Below are positions 48,501-58,974 of a stretch of 64,000 bases of DNA, piece after piece. The stretch's first letter is position 1. Every line of letters begins with the position of its first letter. The translations under genes and the position numbers were made by a program. The stretch covers positions 1-64,000 of the forward strand of contig NZ_CACYJE010000001.1 of NCBI RefSeq assembly GCF_902774605.1, read 5' to 3'. Under the pieces are notes generated by a model that was not told the origin of the DNA, did no database searches, and was given only the letters and a program-made list of their open reading frames with translations. Origin of the DNA: an uncultured Methanobrevibacter sp. (lineage in GTDB: Archaea > Methanobacteriota > Methanobacteria > Methanobacteriales > Methanobacteriaceae).

Positions 48501-50177
48501 AAACCTGTAATTACCATGCCTGAAAGTGAATCTGGGCATGTTGGAAAAACAATCATTATTCCGGTTAAAGTATTTGATGAAAAAGGAAAACCTTTGCAGG
48601 GAGAAATTGGCATATACTATGAAGGTAAGGAATTTACAGAAACTTTACAGAATGGCCTTGCTGACGTTGCTGTAATCTTGCCTGACACTCCAACCACATT
48701 CAATTTAACAATTGCTTATGGCGAAACATCTAAAGATTGCTTAATCACAGTTAAAAATGCATCTGATACTAGTGAAACCAATGATACTACAGTAGTAATC
48801 GAAATTGAAGATGATATAACCGGTTCTGTTGGAAAAACAAAGATTATTCCAATATTTGTTCATGATGGAAAAGGCAACCCATTAAATGGTGAATTAATTG
48901 TCACATACAATAATAATGAAAGGGAAATTAATTTGAAAAATGGAAAAGCTAACATTGTTTTAACTTTGCCTTCAAATCCAACAACCTTTGATTTAACTAT
49001 TATTTATGGAGAAATCTTTAAGATTACAAGTGTCATTGTAGTTGATTCAAATAACCCTATGGGGGACTTGACTGAAATCACTTCAAACGGAACATCCATT
49101 GTAATTCCATTCCCAAAAGATGCTACTGGAAATGTTACCGTTAACATTAACGGTAAAGAGTATAATGGAACTGTAGTCAATGGTGAAGTGATTGTAAACA
49201 TTGATGATTTGCCTGATGGTGAATATGGTGCAGTAGTTTCCTATTCAGGTGATGGAAACTATTCCGCCTCTGAAAAAACCGTCACAATTATCATTAAGGA
49301 TAGTGGTGTCGTTGATTCAAAACACCCGTTAGCCAATATCACTGATGTGGAATCTAATGGTGATGGATTATTGGTTATTCCATTCCCTAGCGATGCTACA
49401 GGTAATGTGATTGTAACCATTAACGGTAAAAATTACACTGGCACAATTGTTGATGGTAAAGTGGTTTTAGACATAAAAGACTTGCCTGCCGGAAATTACA
49501 CATCAATTATATATTATTCAGGGGATGGAAACTACACCAATTCCACAAAAACTATTGTGGTCATTAAAGATAATACTGCAGTCAGTCCAGATAATCCAAT
49601 GGGTAATGTTACTGAAACCGAATCTAAGGATGGTTCTATCAGTATTCCGTTCCCTAATGATGCAAGTGGAAATGTTGTTGTTAACATTGACGGCAAATAC
49701 TATAATGGTAAGGTTATTGATGGAAAAGTAGTTTTAGATGTTAAAGACTTGCCAAACGGTAATTATAATGCTAATGTTTACTATTTGGGTGGCGGAAATT
49801 ATTCAGCATCAGCCAGGACTATCATGTTCATTATTAAAGAGACTAATAATAACAATCAGCAAAATACTCCTGTCAAACCGCCTGTTGTAAATAAAAAAGC
49901 ATCTAAAATCACAGCTAAAAAGAAAACCTTTAAAAGAGCTAAGAAGGTTAAAAAATATTCAATTACCTTAAAATCCGGCAAAACTCCAATTAAAAAAGTT
50001 AAAGTTACAATTAAAATAGGAAAGAAAACTTACAAGGCTAAAACTAACAATAAAGGTAAAGCAACCTTTAAGATTAAAAAATTAACCAAAAAAGGTAAAT
50101 ATAAGGCTGTAATTAAGTTTAAAGGTGATAAAACATACAAAGCGTCAATTAAGAAGGTTAAAATCACAATAGTTTGA
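45540..50177 (+). CDS. Adhesin-like protein A (beta-helix, Big-type repeats, basic C terminus)
   Basis: 1545 residues. Signal peptide MKVIHKIFVIVLLLSLIFSV. Residues ~90-440 are a right-handed beta-helix with GGAI and INNSA rungs. Then about seven ~93-residue Ig-like repeats, each with a GxIIxIPVxVxDxxGxPLxG core and an LPxxxTSFxLxVxY end (about 540-1170), three shorter repeats with PMGDLTEI/PLANITDV starts, a polar NNNNQQN linker, and a Lys-rich terminal domain (KASKITAKKKTFKRAKK). GAGGT precedes the ATG by six bases. Paralogous to the next gene; probably exported and wall-bound. Confidence 0.87.
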   Translation: MKVIHKIFVIVLLLSLIFSVSAVAAQDIEENMTFEQGNMGEVSDETLNAPAEETLEVNSVEEESSVNAAEDDDVILKASEKDQLAADEPANFSVISKAIDNAKNGDTIYLNGSNYVSNGDRIYFQQKNLTIVGGSSLGDGKYATLDARGLSSILSISNNENTYFYYDYYDSDWNCAVTLDSIIFTNADVAIRAACHLNINNCYFINNSQAILFKDCIRFEDYYYYGGYSYSPIYNLNVLNSYFINNTRRYGSIVDVTNSPKTHTTSMDNPRDYGKKTFRNCLFENNTANYGGAISLGYGANIQDCTFIGNSAHFGGAIYHTQSTYYSPKYGKYVVTNVINNSIFINNSAVEGGAIYGDFINITGSKFIDNVATFYGGALNIKSFMTINISNNEFTNNYAPYYNSHSMFITTIEELNSVNVDFSENIVNSDKTEIYFDKPVTGLYTYILDGTTVQFCEGNIKIYALVTDDEGNRISTREFRFLVGDEEFVTRVLDSVAEIDYQATIANDNGKIVSVNTTDYKNVYTGKLEIIPFSVVFDFEDYTGAMGTAVKVPVYVNDASGHPLEKTIIASYNGHEKELVSYNGIAHVLISLPLEKTSFNLAVECDGEVKVRKVYVMDPHDDTAIVIDMAENENGYIGRTITLPITVHDGKGNGLIGDISVSYNGKTRIMPLIDGQADVLVSLPVYETSFDLSVSFKGTSKICTINVIDPVSEIEASIDLPHNVTGNIGEGIIIPVSVVDQDENPLTGDIIISYNDQEITRSLNTTGQYGIAISLPLHETSFELTVNYKGNIKSCLVYVINPNKITQILINVNDTYTSEPGKSITIPVSVVDQNGNPLSGEIFIEYNDHEKNATLTDGKADIVIGLPVTETSFEVAISYNGHTKITQVNVVDNKPHVNSIINLPETKTENIGKTIVIPVYVTDENGNHMQGDVVIYYNNKETTQTLVNGHTNIIISSQLHPTSFEVTVAYKDKQAHCLVDVIDPNPVKPVITMPESESGHVGKTIIIPVKVFDEKGKPLQGEIGIYYEGKEFTETLQNGLADVAVILPDTPTTFNLTIAYGETSKDCLITVKNASDTSETNDTTVVIEIEDDITGSVGKTKIIPIFVHDGKGNPLNGELIVTYNNNEREINLKNGKANIVLTLPSNPTTFDLTIIYGEIFKITSVIVVDSNNPMGDLTEITSNGTSIVIPFPKDATGNVTVNINGKEYNGTVVNGEVIVNIDDLPDGEYGAVVSYSGDGNYSASEKTVTIIIKDSGVVDSKHPLANITDVESNGDGLLVIPFPSDATGNVIVTINGKNYTGTIVDGKVVLDIKDLPAGNYTSIIYYSGDGNYTNSTKTIVVIKDNTAVSPDNPMGNVTETESKDGSISIPFPNDASGNVVVNIDGKYYNGKVIDGKVVLDVKDLPNGNYNANVYYLGGGNYSASARTIMFIIKETNNNNQQNTPVKPPVVNKKASKITAKKKTFKRAKKVKKYSITLKSGKTPIKKVKVTIKIGKKTYKAKTNNKGKATFKIKKLTKKGKYKAVIKFKGDKTYKASIKKVKITIV

Positions 50178-50209
50178 TAAATTAATAAAGATTAAAAGAG
50201 GTAATTAAA

Positions 50210-53200
50210 ATGAAAGTTATTCATAAATATTTGGTTATTGCTTTGTTACTTTCTTTAATATTTTCAGTTAGTGCCGTGGCTGCACAGAAAGATATGACTT
50301 TCGAGCAAAGCGATATAAATGATGTTGATACTGAAATATTAACCGTGTCTTCTGAAGACCCAGAGATTAATGCTGTTGAAGTGGAATCTTCAGTTATTAG
50401 TGCTGAAGATAATGAAATACTGCAGTCTAGTGGGGAAGACCAATTGGCTGCAGGTGAAGGTAGTTTTTCAGATGTTCAATCTAAAATCGATGGAGCCATA
50501 AATGGCAGCACTATATATTTGGATGGGAAAACATATCTTGGTAATGGGAAAAATATAGAAATTAAGAAGAATATAACAATTATTGGTGGATCACAATCCA
50601 ATCCTGAAGAATTGGCAACATTGGATGCACAAAGTTTGTCCTCTATTATGCATGTCTTCAATAAAACCAATGTAGTTTTAAAATCAATTAAATTTATAAA
50701 TGGTAAAAGTACAGGTGCAGGAGCAGCTATTAATGCTCAATCTAATCTAACAATTGAAGATTGTCAATTCATCAACAACACTGCTCATGATGGTGGAGCT
50801 TTAAATTTGGCTAGTCATATTTATCATATAGTTCGTCATGATGACCCTACTTGGGAGTCATATGGTGATATTTATGAGTATGAAAAATGGTATCATGATG
50901 AAATCGAAAATGGTTATTATTATTATGAGGGATATTATCCTTCAAGTCCATATTATCATCCTGAAAAATATTATTATGGGGATCATAGCAGAGATTTATA
51001 TATCTGTGAACATTTTAAATATAATATAAATAATTGTTATTTCCTTTTAAATAATGCTACAGACAAGGGTGGAGCCATTAGTATACTTACTTTCGGTATA
51101 AATATTCCTAATATAGAAAACTGTATTTTCATAAATAACACTGCTCGAGAGGGTGGTGCTATTTATTCAGTTGAAAATTATTTATTGGAACATTCGGATT
51201 TTATTAATAATTCTGCTACTAATGATGGTGGTGCAATTTATTCAAATCATATCCATGAATTTGAAGACCAGAATCTTGAAGACTTTTCATATGGGCAGAG
51301 TGTGCGTGTAAGCTATTCTTCAAAAATAAGTGATTGTAAATTCACTGATAATTCTGCTACTAATGAGGGAGGAGCAATCAGAGGGTACCTTCGTGATGTA
51401 TATTATTCTATTTTCACCAATAACAAAGCAAAAAAGGGTGGAGCAGTCTGGTCTACAGTATCAATATACTATTCAAATTTCACTAGAAATTCCGCTACTA
51501 ACGATGGTGGTGCAGTATATCATGGTTCTTTAAATTATTGTAATTTTATTGATAACACTGCAGTTAGAGGTGGTGCAGGATACTCTACCAGCGCACGTAA
51601 CAGTAATTTTACAAACAATGTTGCAACTGAAGGAGGAGCACTTTATTCAGATTGGGTCTCTGGATGTAATTTTAATTCGAATAGTGCAGATTATGGTGGA
51701 GGAATTTATTATGATACTCGTTATGGGGGGGAGGTTTCAAACAATAATTTCAAAAATAATGTAGCATTGGACGCTTCCACTGCCATTTATATTTCAACTA
51801 TCTATTCTTTTGATTATATAAAAGGCAATAATTTCAACAGTGATAAAACTGAAATTGTAATTAAAGATGCCATTGATTACAATGGTTTTAACATTGTAAT
51901 TTTGGACAATCAAACTCTCAATGTCTGTGAAGGTGAAATGAAAATATATGCTACGATATCTAATAATGAAGGAGTTAAATTTTCATTTGAGGAATTCATA
52001 TTCGTTGTTGGGTCTCATGAAATTGTAACCAAAGTTGTTGACAATTATGCAGAGGTAATGTTCAACGCCACCCCTGAAGATGACGGATCAGTCATTGGTG
52101 TAAAAACCACAAGTGCAACCCAGGCTAAAATTTCAACTGCATTCTTAAATGTCTATCCATATGTTGTATATATTGACTTTGACGATGCTCACGGGTATTT
52201 GGGTGAAGTTATTCAGGTACCAGTGTATGTTCATGATTCTACAGGTCATCCGGTTTCTGGAAACATTTTCATAAATTATAATGGCAATCATAAGACACTT
52301 CCTCTAGACAATGGTAGGGCAACTGTTAGCATGAGTCTACCTAATACTAAACGTACCTTGGATTTAATTGTTGAATATGATGATGTAATCGAAATTCGCA
52401 AAGTAAACGTGCTTGACCCGAATGAACCTGCTGCGGTTATTATTGAAATGCCTGAAAGTGAAAATGAATATGTCGGAAGAACAATTACTGTTCCTGTAAA
52501 TATCCATGATGGAAACGGCACTCAATTAAAAGGTGACATTCATATATTCTATAATGGTATTGAAGAAACAATCACATTAAACAACGGTAAGGCAGATATT
52601 GTAATAGCATTGCCGGTTTATGAAACCACTTTCGATTTAGGCGTTTCCTATTGGGGATATAATGCTATTTGCAAAATCAATGTTCATGATTATACTGTTG
52701 ATACATTTGCTCAAATTGATTTAGCTCACAGCGCTTCCGGAAACATTAATGAAACCATTAAAATACCTGTGAAGGTAGTTGATGAGAATGGCCAACCGTT
52801 AACCGGTGATATTCATGTTTCATATTATGGAAAAGAAACAACCATATCCCTAAATTCCACTGGTGAAGCGGAAATAAGCGTTGCATTGCCAGACTATGAA
52901 ACATCATTTGAATTGATTGTTAATTATAATGGAAATATTAAATCATGCATTGTCGAATCAGTTATTCCTACAGTCCATGAATCCGTTGTAATCAATGTTA
53001 ATGAATCATATATTGGTTATTTGGGTGAAACATTGACAGTTCCTGTAAAAGTCACTGATAAGGATGGCAATCCAATAACTGGTGATATCCATGTTTCATA
53101 TAATGGCCATGACATGACTTTAACTCTTGTTGATGGTGAAGCCAATATTGAAATGGCCTTGCCGGCTGCTGAAACTTCATTTGAATTGGTAATTTCATAT

Positions 53201-55216
53201 AAGGGACATATGGAAACTTCATTAATCAATGTAGTTTATCGCGGCGCTCATATTGAAGCGGTAATTACTTTGCCTAATGAAAAAACCGAAAACATAGGCA
53301 AGGTTATTCAAATTCCTGTTAAAGTAACTGACAGTGAAGGCAATCCTTTGCAAGGCGATGTGGCAGTTTATTATGCCGGCAATGAATTTACTCAAACATT
53401 GGTTAACGGTTCAACAGCTATCGTAATTGACCCTATAAATTACCAAACATCCTTTGAGCTAACCGTAGCTTATCATGCTCAAATGGCGCACTGTTTCGTA
53501 AATGTGGTTGATCCGAATAGTCAAACTGTTGATGCTGTCATAACATTGCCTGTGGCTGAATCAGGTCATGTCGGAAAAACCATTGTTATTCCAATTAGCG
53601 TATATGACAGTGAAGGTAATCCTTTAAGCGGAGACATAAGCATTTATTACATTGGTTTTGAAACAACAGAAACATTACACAACGGTAACGCTAGCATTGT
53701 CATGCTTTTGCCGGATGAGCCAACATCCTACAATTTAACTGTAATGTATAAGGGTGTTTCTAAAAACTGTCTAATCACAGTTAAAGATGCATCTGATGAT
53801 AGTGAAACCAATGACACTGAAGTGGTCATTGAATTAAATGATGAATATATCGGCCACGCCGGTAAACTGCTCAATATTCCAGTCAGTGTTCATGACGGCA
53901 AGGGCAATGCTTTGGAAGGTAAAATTACCATATTGTACAATCATCAAAAGATTGAACATACATTGAATAATGGCGCCACCAATATTTTAATCGCATTGCC
54001 AGCTAATCCGACAACCTTTGAATTGGCTGTTGAATATGAGGGCTTGACTAAAATAGCAACAATCAGGGTTATTGATTCAAGCAATCCTATGGGTGACATC
54101 ACTGAAGTAACCACCAATGGTACTGGATCAATTGTCATCCCAATGCCTAGCGATGCTACTGGCGAAGTTAATGTAACAATCGCTGGTAAAGTCTATCCTG
54201 GCAAGATTGTTGACGGTAAAATCATTGTAAACATCACTGATTTGCCAAACGGTACCTACACAGCCACTGTCAACTATTCAGGTGATGAAAACTATTCAGC
54301 TTCACAGAAAGTCATTACTATAATCATTAAAGACAGTACAGTGGAAGACCCTAACAGTCCATTGGCTAATGTAACTGAAGCTAAGACCAACGGTGACGGA
54401 ACCGTTGAAATTCCTTTCCCTAAGGATGCTACAGGGGATGTCATTGTAACTATCGACGGTAAAAACTACACTGGTAAAATTATTGATGGCAAGGTTGTTT
54501 TGGATATTGCTGATTTGCCTGCTGGAAACTACACATCAATCGTCTATTATCCTGGTGACGGAAACTATTCAAGCACAATCAAAACTATTGTGATAGTCAA
54601 GGATGCTTCTTCAGCTAGCCCGACCAATCCTATGGGCGACACTACTCAGGCCCAAAGCAACGATGACGGATCCATCAATATTCCTTTCCCTAAGGATGCT
54701 ACAGGTGAAGTATTGGTTGAAATTGACGGTCAAATCTACACTGGCAGGATAGTTGACGGTAAGGTTGTTTTGGATGTTGGAAACATGCCTGCAGGTAACC
54801 ATAACGCTAATGTTTATTACTTTGGGGACGGCAAGTATGGTGCTTCTTCCAGAACAATGGTATTTATTATCAAGGAAACCACCAACAACAATAACAATCA
54901 GAACACTCCTGTAAAACCGCCGGCCGCTGCTAAGAAGGCTTCCAAGATTACAGCTAAGAAGAAAACCTTCAAAAAATCATTAAAGGTTAAAAAATACTCC
55001 ATTACCTTGAAATCAGGTAAGACTCCAATCAAGAAAGTGCAGGTCACAATCAAGGTTGGCAAAAAGACTTACAAGGCTAAAACAAACGCTAAAGGTAAGG
55101 CAACCTTCAAAATCAATAAATTGACCAAGAAGGGCAAGTACAATGCTGTAATCAAGTTCAAGGGCAACAAGTCCTATAAGGCAACAAGCAAGAAAGTTAA
55201 AATAACCATTAAATAG
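50210..55216 (+). CDS. Adhesin-like protein B (tandem paralogue)
   Basis: 1652 or more residues from the ATG at 50210 (1668 in all). Same plan as its neighbour: near-identical signal peptide (MKVIHKYLVIALLLSLIFSV), beta-helix at about 100-560 with repeated NNSATNDGGAIY-type rungs, seven ~93-residue Ig-like repeats, three short PMGDITEV-type repeats and the Lys-rich C-terminal domain. It differs by a Tyr/His-rich insert at about residues 215-265 (NGYYYYEGYYPSSP) in the helix. AAGAGGT precedes the ATG. The 32-base gap after adhesin A suggests joint transcription. A G7 tract lies at 51725. Confidence 0.87.
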   Translation: MKVIHKYLVIALLLSLIFSVSAVAAQKDMTFEQSDINDVDTEILTVSSEDPEINAVEVESSVISAEDNEILQSSGEDQLAAGEGSFSDVQSKIDGAINGSTIYLDGKTYLGNGKNIEIKKNITIIGGSQSNPEELATLDAQSLSSIMHVFNKTNVVLKSIKFINGKSTGAGAAINAQSNLTIEDCQFINNTAHDGGALNLASHIYHIVRHDDPTWESYGDIYEYEKWYHDEIENGYYYYEGYYPSSPYYHPEKYYYGDHSRDLYICEHFKYNINNCYFLLNNATDKGGAISILTFGINIPNIENCIFINNTAREGGAIYSVENYLLEHSDFINNSATNDGGAIYSNHIHEFEDQNLEDFSYGQSVRVSYSSKISDCKFTDNSATNEGGAIRGYLRDVYYSIFTNNKAKKGGAVWSTVSIYYSNFTRNSATNDGGAVYHGSLNYCNFIDNTAVRGGAGYSTSARNSNFTNNVATEGGALYSDWVSGCNFNSNSADYGGGIYYDTRYGGEVSNNNFKNNVALDASTAIYISTIYSFDYIKGNNFNSDKTEIVIKDAIDYNGFNIVILDNQTLNVCEGEMKIYATISNNEGVKFSFEEFIFVVGSHEIVTKVVDNYAEVMFNATPEDDGSVIGVKTTSATQAKISTAFLNVYPYVVYIDFDDAHGYLGEVIQVPVYVHDSTGHPVSGNIFINYNGNHKTLPLDNGRATVSMSLPNTKRTLDLIVEYDDVIEIRKVNVLDPNEPAAVIIEMPESENEYVGRTITVPVNIHDGNGTQLKGDIHIFYNGIEETITLNNGKADIVIALPVYETTFDLGVSYWGYNAICKINVHDYTVDTFAQIDLAHSASGNINETIKIPVKVVDENGQPLTGDIHVSYYGKETTISLNSTGEAEISVALPDYETSFELIVNYNGNIKSCIVESVIPTVHESVVINVNESYIGYLGETLTVPVKVTDKDGNPITGDIHVSYNGHDMTLTLVDGEANIEMALPAAETSFELVISYKGHMETSLINVVYRGAHIEAVITLPNEKTENIGKVIQIPVKVTDSEGNPLQGDVAVYYAGNEFTQTLVNGSTAIVIDPINYQTSFELTVAYHAQMAHCFVNVVDPNSQTVDAVITLPVAESGHVGKTIVIPISVYDSEGNPLSGDISIYYIGFETTETLHNGNASIVMLLPDEPTSYNLTVMYKGVSKNCLITVKDASDDSETNDTEVVIELNDEYIGHAGKLLNIPVSVHDGKGNALEGKITILYNHQKIEHTLNNGATNILIALPANPTTFELAVEYEGLTKIATIRVIDSSNPMGDITEVTTNGTGSIVIPMPSDATGEVNVTIAGKVYPGKIVDGKIIVNITDLPNGTYTATVNYSGDENYSASQKVITIIIKDSTVEDPNSPLANVTEAKTNGDGTVEIPFPKDATGDVIVTIDGKNYTGKIIDGKVVLDIADLPAGNYTSIVYYPGDGNYSSTIKTIVIVKDASSASPTNPMGDTTQAQSNDDGSINIPFPKDATGEVLVEIDGQIYTGRIVDGKVVLDVGNMPAGNHNANVYYFGDGKYGASSRTMVFIIKETTNNNNNQNTPVKPPAAAKKASKITAKKKTFKKSLKVKKYSITLKSGKTPIKKVQVTIKVGKKTYKAKTNAKGKATFKINKLTKKGKYNAVIKFKGNKSYKATSKKVKITIK
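51725..51731 (+). repeat. G7 homopolymer in adhesin B
   Basis: Seven consecutive G bases in an otherwise very AT-rich stretch, coding the two glycines of RYGGEV. Slippage by one base would truncate the protein about one third of the way along. Confidence 0.6.
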
Positions 55217-55493
55217 GAAATTAATTTTTCCTATTTATTTTTTCTATTTTTTCCATAAAATCAAACACCATTAAAATTGCTTCGAGGTATCATAATTCAT
55301 GATGATAATCATCAGTCTTTTGTTTTAATCAACTCTACTTTTAAGAATTTTAATTCAATTGATGGGATTTAACAAATTCCAAAAGAACATGCATCAGTGC
55401 ACATCATGCTTGCATGATTTCTCATTTTTTCAAACATTTTAAAAGCGATTAGTTAAATATATATTAATGATTCGATTAAATTTGTGTGATTAA
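55217..55493 (+). promoter_or_regulatory. ilvD upstream region with two dyads
   Basis: TGATGATAATCATCA at 55300-55314 is a perfect dyad (7+1+7) and ATCATGC-TT-GCATGAT at 55403-55418 another (7+2+7). TATA-like AAATATATATTA at 55456-55467 lies about 30 bases before the ilvD ATG, so its leader is very short. T-rich TTTTTCCTATTTATTTTTTC after the adhesin stop, near 55225-55250, is a likely terminator. Confidence 0.45.
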
Positions 55494-57143
55494 ATGAAAA
55501 GTGATAATGTAAAAAAAGGAATTCAAAGAGCACCTCACAGGTCTCTTTTAAGAGCCTGTGGGCTTGACGACGAAGACTTTAAAAAACCATTCATCGGCAT
55601 CGCAAACAGTTTCACCGACATCGTGCCGGGACACATTCACCTCAAGGAACTTGTCGAATACGTCAAGGAGGGAATAATCGCCGCCGGCGGCATACCATTC
55701 GAGTTCGACACCATGGCAGTGTGCGACGGTATCAGCATGAACCATGAGGGAATGAAATACTCCCTTCCTTCACGTGAAATCATTGCGGCCACAGTGGAAT
55801 CCATGACCAAGGGACATGCCTTTGACGGTCTTGTTTTAATCCCAAGCTGCGACAAGGTGGTTCCGGGAATGATCATGGGTGCGGCAAGAGTGAACGTGCC
55901 ATCAATCGTCGTGACTGGAGGCCCGATGCAATCAGGCAAATACAATGACAAGCCAGCAGACCTGATTACAGTATTCGAGGCTGTCGGCGCATACTCCGCA
56001 GGCAAGATGACTGAGGAGGAAGTTCTTGAACTTGAAAGATGCGCCTGTCCGGGTGCCGGAAGCTGCTCAGGACTCTTCACCGCAAACACCATGGCATGCA
56101 TAACCGAAACATTCGGATTGTCCCTGCCGACATGCGCAACCACTCATGCAAGAACCGAGGAAAACAATCAAATCGCCTATGAATCAGGCAAACAGATTCT
56201 AAAGCTGGTTGAAGATGACATCAAGCCATCAGATATCCTCACACAGGAAGCATTCAACAATGCAATCGCAGTGGACATGGCATTGGGAGGCTCATCCAAC
56301 ACCGCCCTTCACATCCCGGCCATTGCAAGCGAGGTTGAAGGCATTGAAGTGGATTTGGAACTGTTCGATGAGATATCCCGTAACGTTCCTCACATCGCAC
56401 TGATTTCACCGGCCGGTGAGGATTCAATGATGGACCTTCACATGGCAGGGGGAATACAGGCAGTATTGAAAACCTTAGGGGATAAGATTGACACCGATCA
56501 GCTGACAGTAACAGGCAAGACAATCGCTGAAAACCTTGCGGATGTCGAGAACAAGAACACTGAGGTAATCCACACATTAGATAATCCAGTGCATGAGGAC
56601 GGTGGAATCGCCATACTTAAAGGAAATCTTGCACCGAACGGCAGTGTGGTCAAGAAGGGCGCTGTTGCAGATCATCTCATGCACCTTAAGGGACCGGCAA
56701 AGGTCTACAATTCAGAGGAGGATGTCACAAAGGCAATATTTGACCATGAAATCGACGAGGGCGACATTGTTGTAATCCGCTACGAGGGCCCTAAGGGAGG
56801 ACCGGGAATGCGCGAGATGCTGAACCCAACATCCGCTTTAGCGGGCATGAACATCAAGGATGTGGGACTCATAACCGATGGAAGGTTCTCCGGCGGAACA
56901 CGCGGACCATGCATCGGTCACGTTTCCCCGGAAGCAAGGGAGAACGGGCCGATTGCTGCAATCAGGAATGGTGACATTATCGAAATCGATATTGAAAACA
57001 GGACAATCAATGTGGAATTAACCGATGAGGAAATCCGAGCCAGGCTAGGAGAAGTCGAGCACCCTGAAAGTGATGTGTCCGGCTGGCTTGCATTATACCA
57101 GAAGCTCGTTCACTCCGCAGACACCGGAGCCATCTTAAGGTAG
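55494..57143 (+). CDS. ilvD: Dihydroxy-acid dehydratase
   Basis: 549 residues; dehydrates dihydroxy-isovalerate and dihydroxy-methylvalerate in branched-chain amino acid synthesis. Three Cys sites of the Fe-S cluster: [23 protein letters not shown] and [33 protein letters not shown] and [20 protein letters not shown] are further family motifs. GTGAT lies four bases before the ATG. First of a three-gene operon with hisD and an acetyltransferase. Fits with the isopropylmalate-type synthase at 36.5 kb. Confidence 0.95.
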   Translation: MKSDNVKKGIQRAPHRSLLRACGLDDEDFKKPFIGIANSFTDIVPGHIHLKELVEYVKEGIIAAGGIPFEFDTMAVCDGISMNHEGMKYSLPSREIIAATVESMTKGHAFDGLVLIPSCDKVVPGMIMGAARVNVPSIVVTGGPMQSGKYNDKPADLITVFEAVGAYSAGKMTEEEVLELERCACPGAGSCSGLFTANTMACITETFGLSLPTCATTHARTEENNQIAYESGKQILKLVEDDIKPSDILTQEAFNNAIAVDMALGGSSNTALHIPAIASEVEGIEVDLELFDEISRNVPHIALISPAGEDSMMDLHMAGGIQAVLKTLGDKIDTDQLTVTGKTIAENLADVENKNTEVIHTLDNPVHEDGGIAILKGNLAPNGSVVKKGAVADHLMHLKGPAKVYNSEEDVTKAIFDHEIDEGDIVVIRYEGPKGGPGMREMLNPTSALAGMNIKDVGLITDGRFSGGTRGPCIGHVSPEARENGPIAAIRNGDIIEIDIENRTINVELTDEEIRARLGEVEHPESDVSGWLALYQKLVHSADTGAILR

Positions 57144-57153
57144 GGTTATAATC

Positions 57154-58431
57154 ATGGATATTTTAAAATACTCACAGATTGACTTGGAAGAAACAATCAA
57201 AAGATCAGAACAGGACGTGAACAATGTACTGGGCACGGTATCCGAGATTCTGGAAAATGTTCGCATGAACAGGGATGCGGCTGTTTGCCAGTACACTGAG
57301 AAATTCGATGGCGTAGTGATAGATGACTTGAAAGTATCCGAGAGCGAGATTGAAGAGGCCTATAAGACCCTGGATGATGAACTCCTCGCAGCGCTTAAGC
57401 AGGCTGCGGATAATATTCAAAGGTTTCATGAAAAGCAAATCCCCCAAGACTGGGAAATGGAAGTGAACCCTGGAGTGGTTGCAGGCCAGATTGTCAGGCC
57501 AATCAACTCCGCAGGATGCTACATACCGGGTGGAAGGGCAGCTTATCCCTCATCAATCCTCATGACAGTGATACCTGCTAAAATTGCCGGTGTCGAAAAG
57601 GTGGTGTGCGTCACCCCGCCACAGAAGGACGGCAAAATATTGGATGCCATTCTGGTGGCCGCTGACATTGCCGGTGCGGATGAAATCTATAAGGTCGGCG
57701 GTGCGCAGGCTATAGCGGCTCTTGCCTACGGTACTGAATCAATACCGAGAGTGGAGAAAATCGTCGGGCCGGGAAATATTTTCGTAACTGCCGCCAAGAA
57801 ACTGGTTTACGGTCAGGTGGACATCGAGTTTCCGGCAGGACCGTCCGAGGTCCTGATTTTAGCCGATGAAACCGCAAACCCTGAGTTTCTCGCAACCGAC
57901 ATACTGGCGCAGGCCGAGCATGACCCTAACGCATCATGCTTTTTGGTAACCGGCTGTGAGGAATTGGCAATCAAAACAGATGAATACGTAAAGGAATTGA
58001 CTGAAGTGGCGCCAAGGCGTGAGATTATAGAGGAGTCATTGTCCAAGAGTGGAAAAATCATTATCACAGACACATTCACCGAGGCGATTCACGTAACAAA
58101 TGAATACGCCCCTGAGCATTTAATCATATCCACTAAAGACGATGATGAGACATTATCACACATAAACAATGCTGGCTCAATATTCCTTGGAGCATACTCA
58201 CCTGTGGCCGCTGGGGACTATGGATCAGGTACAAACCACGTTCTGCCTACTGGAGGAGGCGCAAAGATGTATTCCGGCCTGTCCACCGAGGCATTCATCA
58301 AAAAGCCGACAGTTCAAAGACTAACCAAAGATGGTCTTAAGGAATTATCAAAGACTTCTGTTCCGATTGCAGAATATGAAGGATTCTATGCCCATGCAAA
58401 CTCCTTCAAGACAAGATTGAGGGATGATTAG
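57154..58431 (+). CDS. hisD: Histidinol dehydrogenase
   Basis: 425 residues; the last two steps of histidine synthesis, histidinol to histidine with [66 protein letters not shown] with a zinc His, and EYAPEHLII with the catalytic Glu-His are all present. It starts ten bases after ilvD, with AGGG upstream. Length is standard. Confidence 0.95.
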   Translation: MDILKYSQIDLEETIKRSEQDVNNVLGTVSEILENVRMNRDAAVCQYTEKFDGVVIDDLKVSESEIEEAYKTLDDELLAALKQAADNIQRFHEKQIPQDWEMEVNPGVVAGQIVRPINSAGCYIPGGRAAYPSSILMTVIPAKIAGVEKVVCVTPPQKDGKILDAILVAADIAGADEIYKVGGAQAIAALAYGTESIPRVEKIVGPGNIFVTAAKKLVYGQVDIEFPAGPSEVLILADETANPEFLATDILAQAEHDPNASCFLVTGCEELAIKTDEYVKELTEVAPRREIIEESLSKSGKIIITDTFTEAIHVTNEYAPEHLIISTKDDDETLSHINNAGSIFLGAYSPVAAGDYGSGTNHVLPTGGGAKMYSGLSTEAFIKKPTVQRLTKDGLKELSKTSVPIAEYEGFYAHANSFKTRLRDD

Positions 58432-58974
58432 ATGGATTTCGAAAGGGTCGACATGGATGACATCACCGAGGAGGAGCTGCAGGAAGCCTTCCGCATGAAC
58501 CAATTATTGTTCAAGCTCAACCATACAATGCCGATGACACCCGAATACGAAGAGGTCCTGAAGGAGCTTTTCGGTGACAATCTGGGTGAAAACTCACAGG
58601 TCATGGCGCCGCTGTCAGGCGCTGCACTGGACAAGCTAAAGATAGGTGACAATGTGTTCATAAACTCCAACTGCCTTGCCATGGCACGTGGAGGCATCAC
58701 AATCGAGGATGATGTGATGCTTGCGGCCAATGTTCAGCTCTTGTCAAACAACCATGACGAGTACGACAGGAACGTATTATTGTGCAAGCCAATCCACATT
58801 AAGAAGGGTGCATGGATAGGAGCAGGGGCAAGCATACTTCCCGGCGTCACAATCGGCGAATACGCGATTGTCGGTGCCGGTGCCATCGTCACCAGGGATG
58901 TCGGAGACTATGAGGTGGCGGTCGGGGTTCCCGCAAAGATAGTTAAGACATTGGATAGGGACAAGTTCGAGTAG
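58432..58974 (+). CDS. Left-handed beta-helix acetyltransferase (maltose/galactoside type)
   Basis: 180 residues. Helical N terminus (maa-type cap, EEELQEAFRMNQLLFKLNHT), then hexapeptide repeats (VFINSNCLAMARGGITIEDD, GAWIGAGASILPGVTIGEYA, IVGAGAIVTRDV) and GVPAKIVK at the end, typical of sugar O-acetyltransferases; the catalytic His is in SNNHDEYDR. Its ATG abuts the hisD stop. The substrate is unknown; it is not an obvious histidine enzyme. Confidence 0.82.
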   Translation: MDFERVDMDDITEEELQEAFRMNQLLFKLNHTMPMTPEYEEVLKELFGDNLGENSQVMAPLSGAALDKLKIGDNVFINSNCLAMARGGITIEDDVMLAANVQLLSNNHDEYDRNVLLCKPIHIKKGAWIGAGASILPGVTIGEYAIVGAGAIVTRDVGDYEVAVGVPAKIVKTLDRDKFE

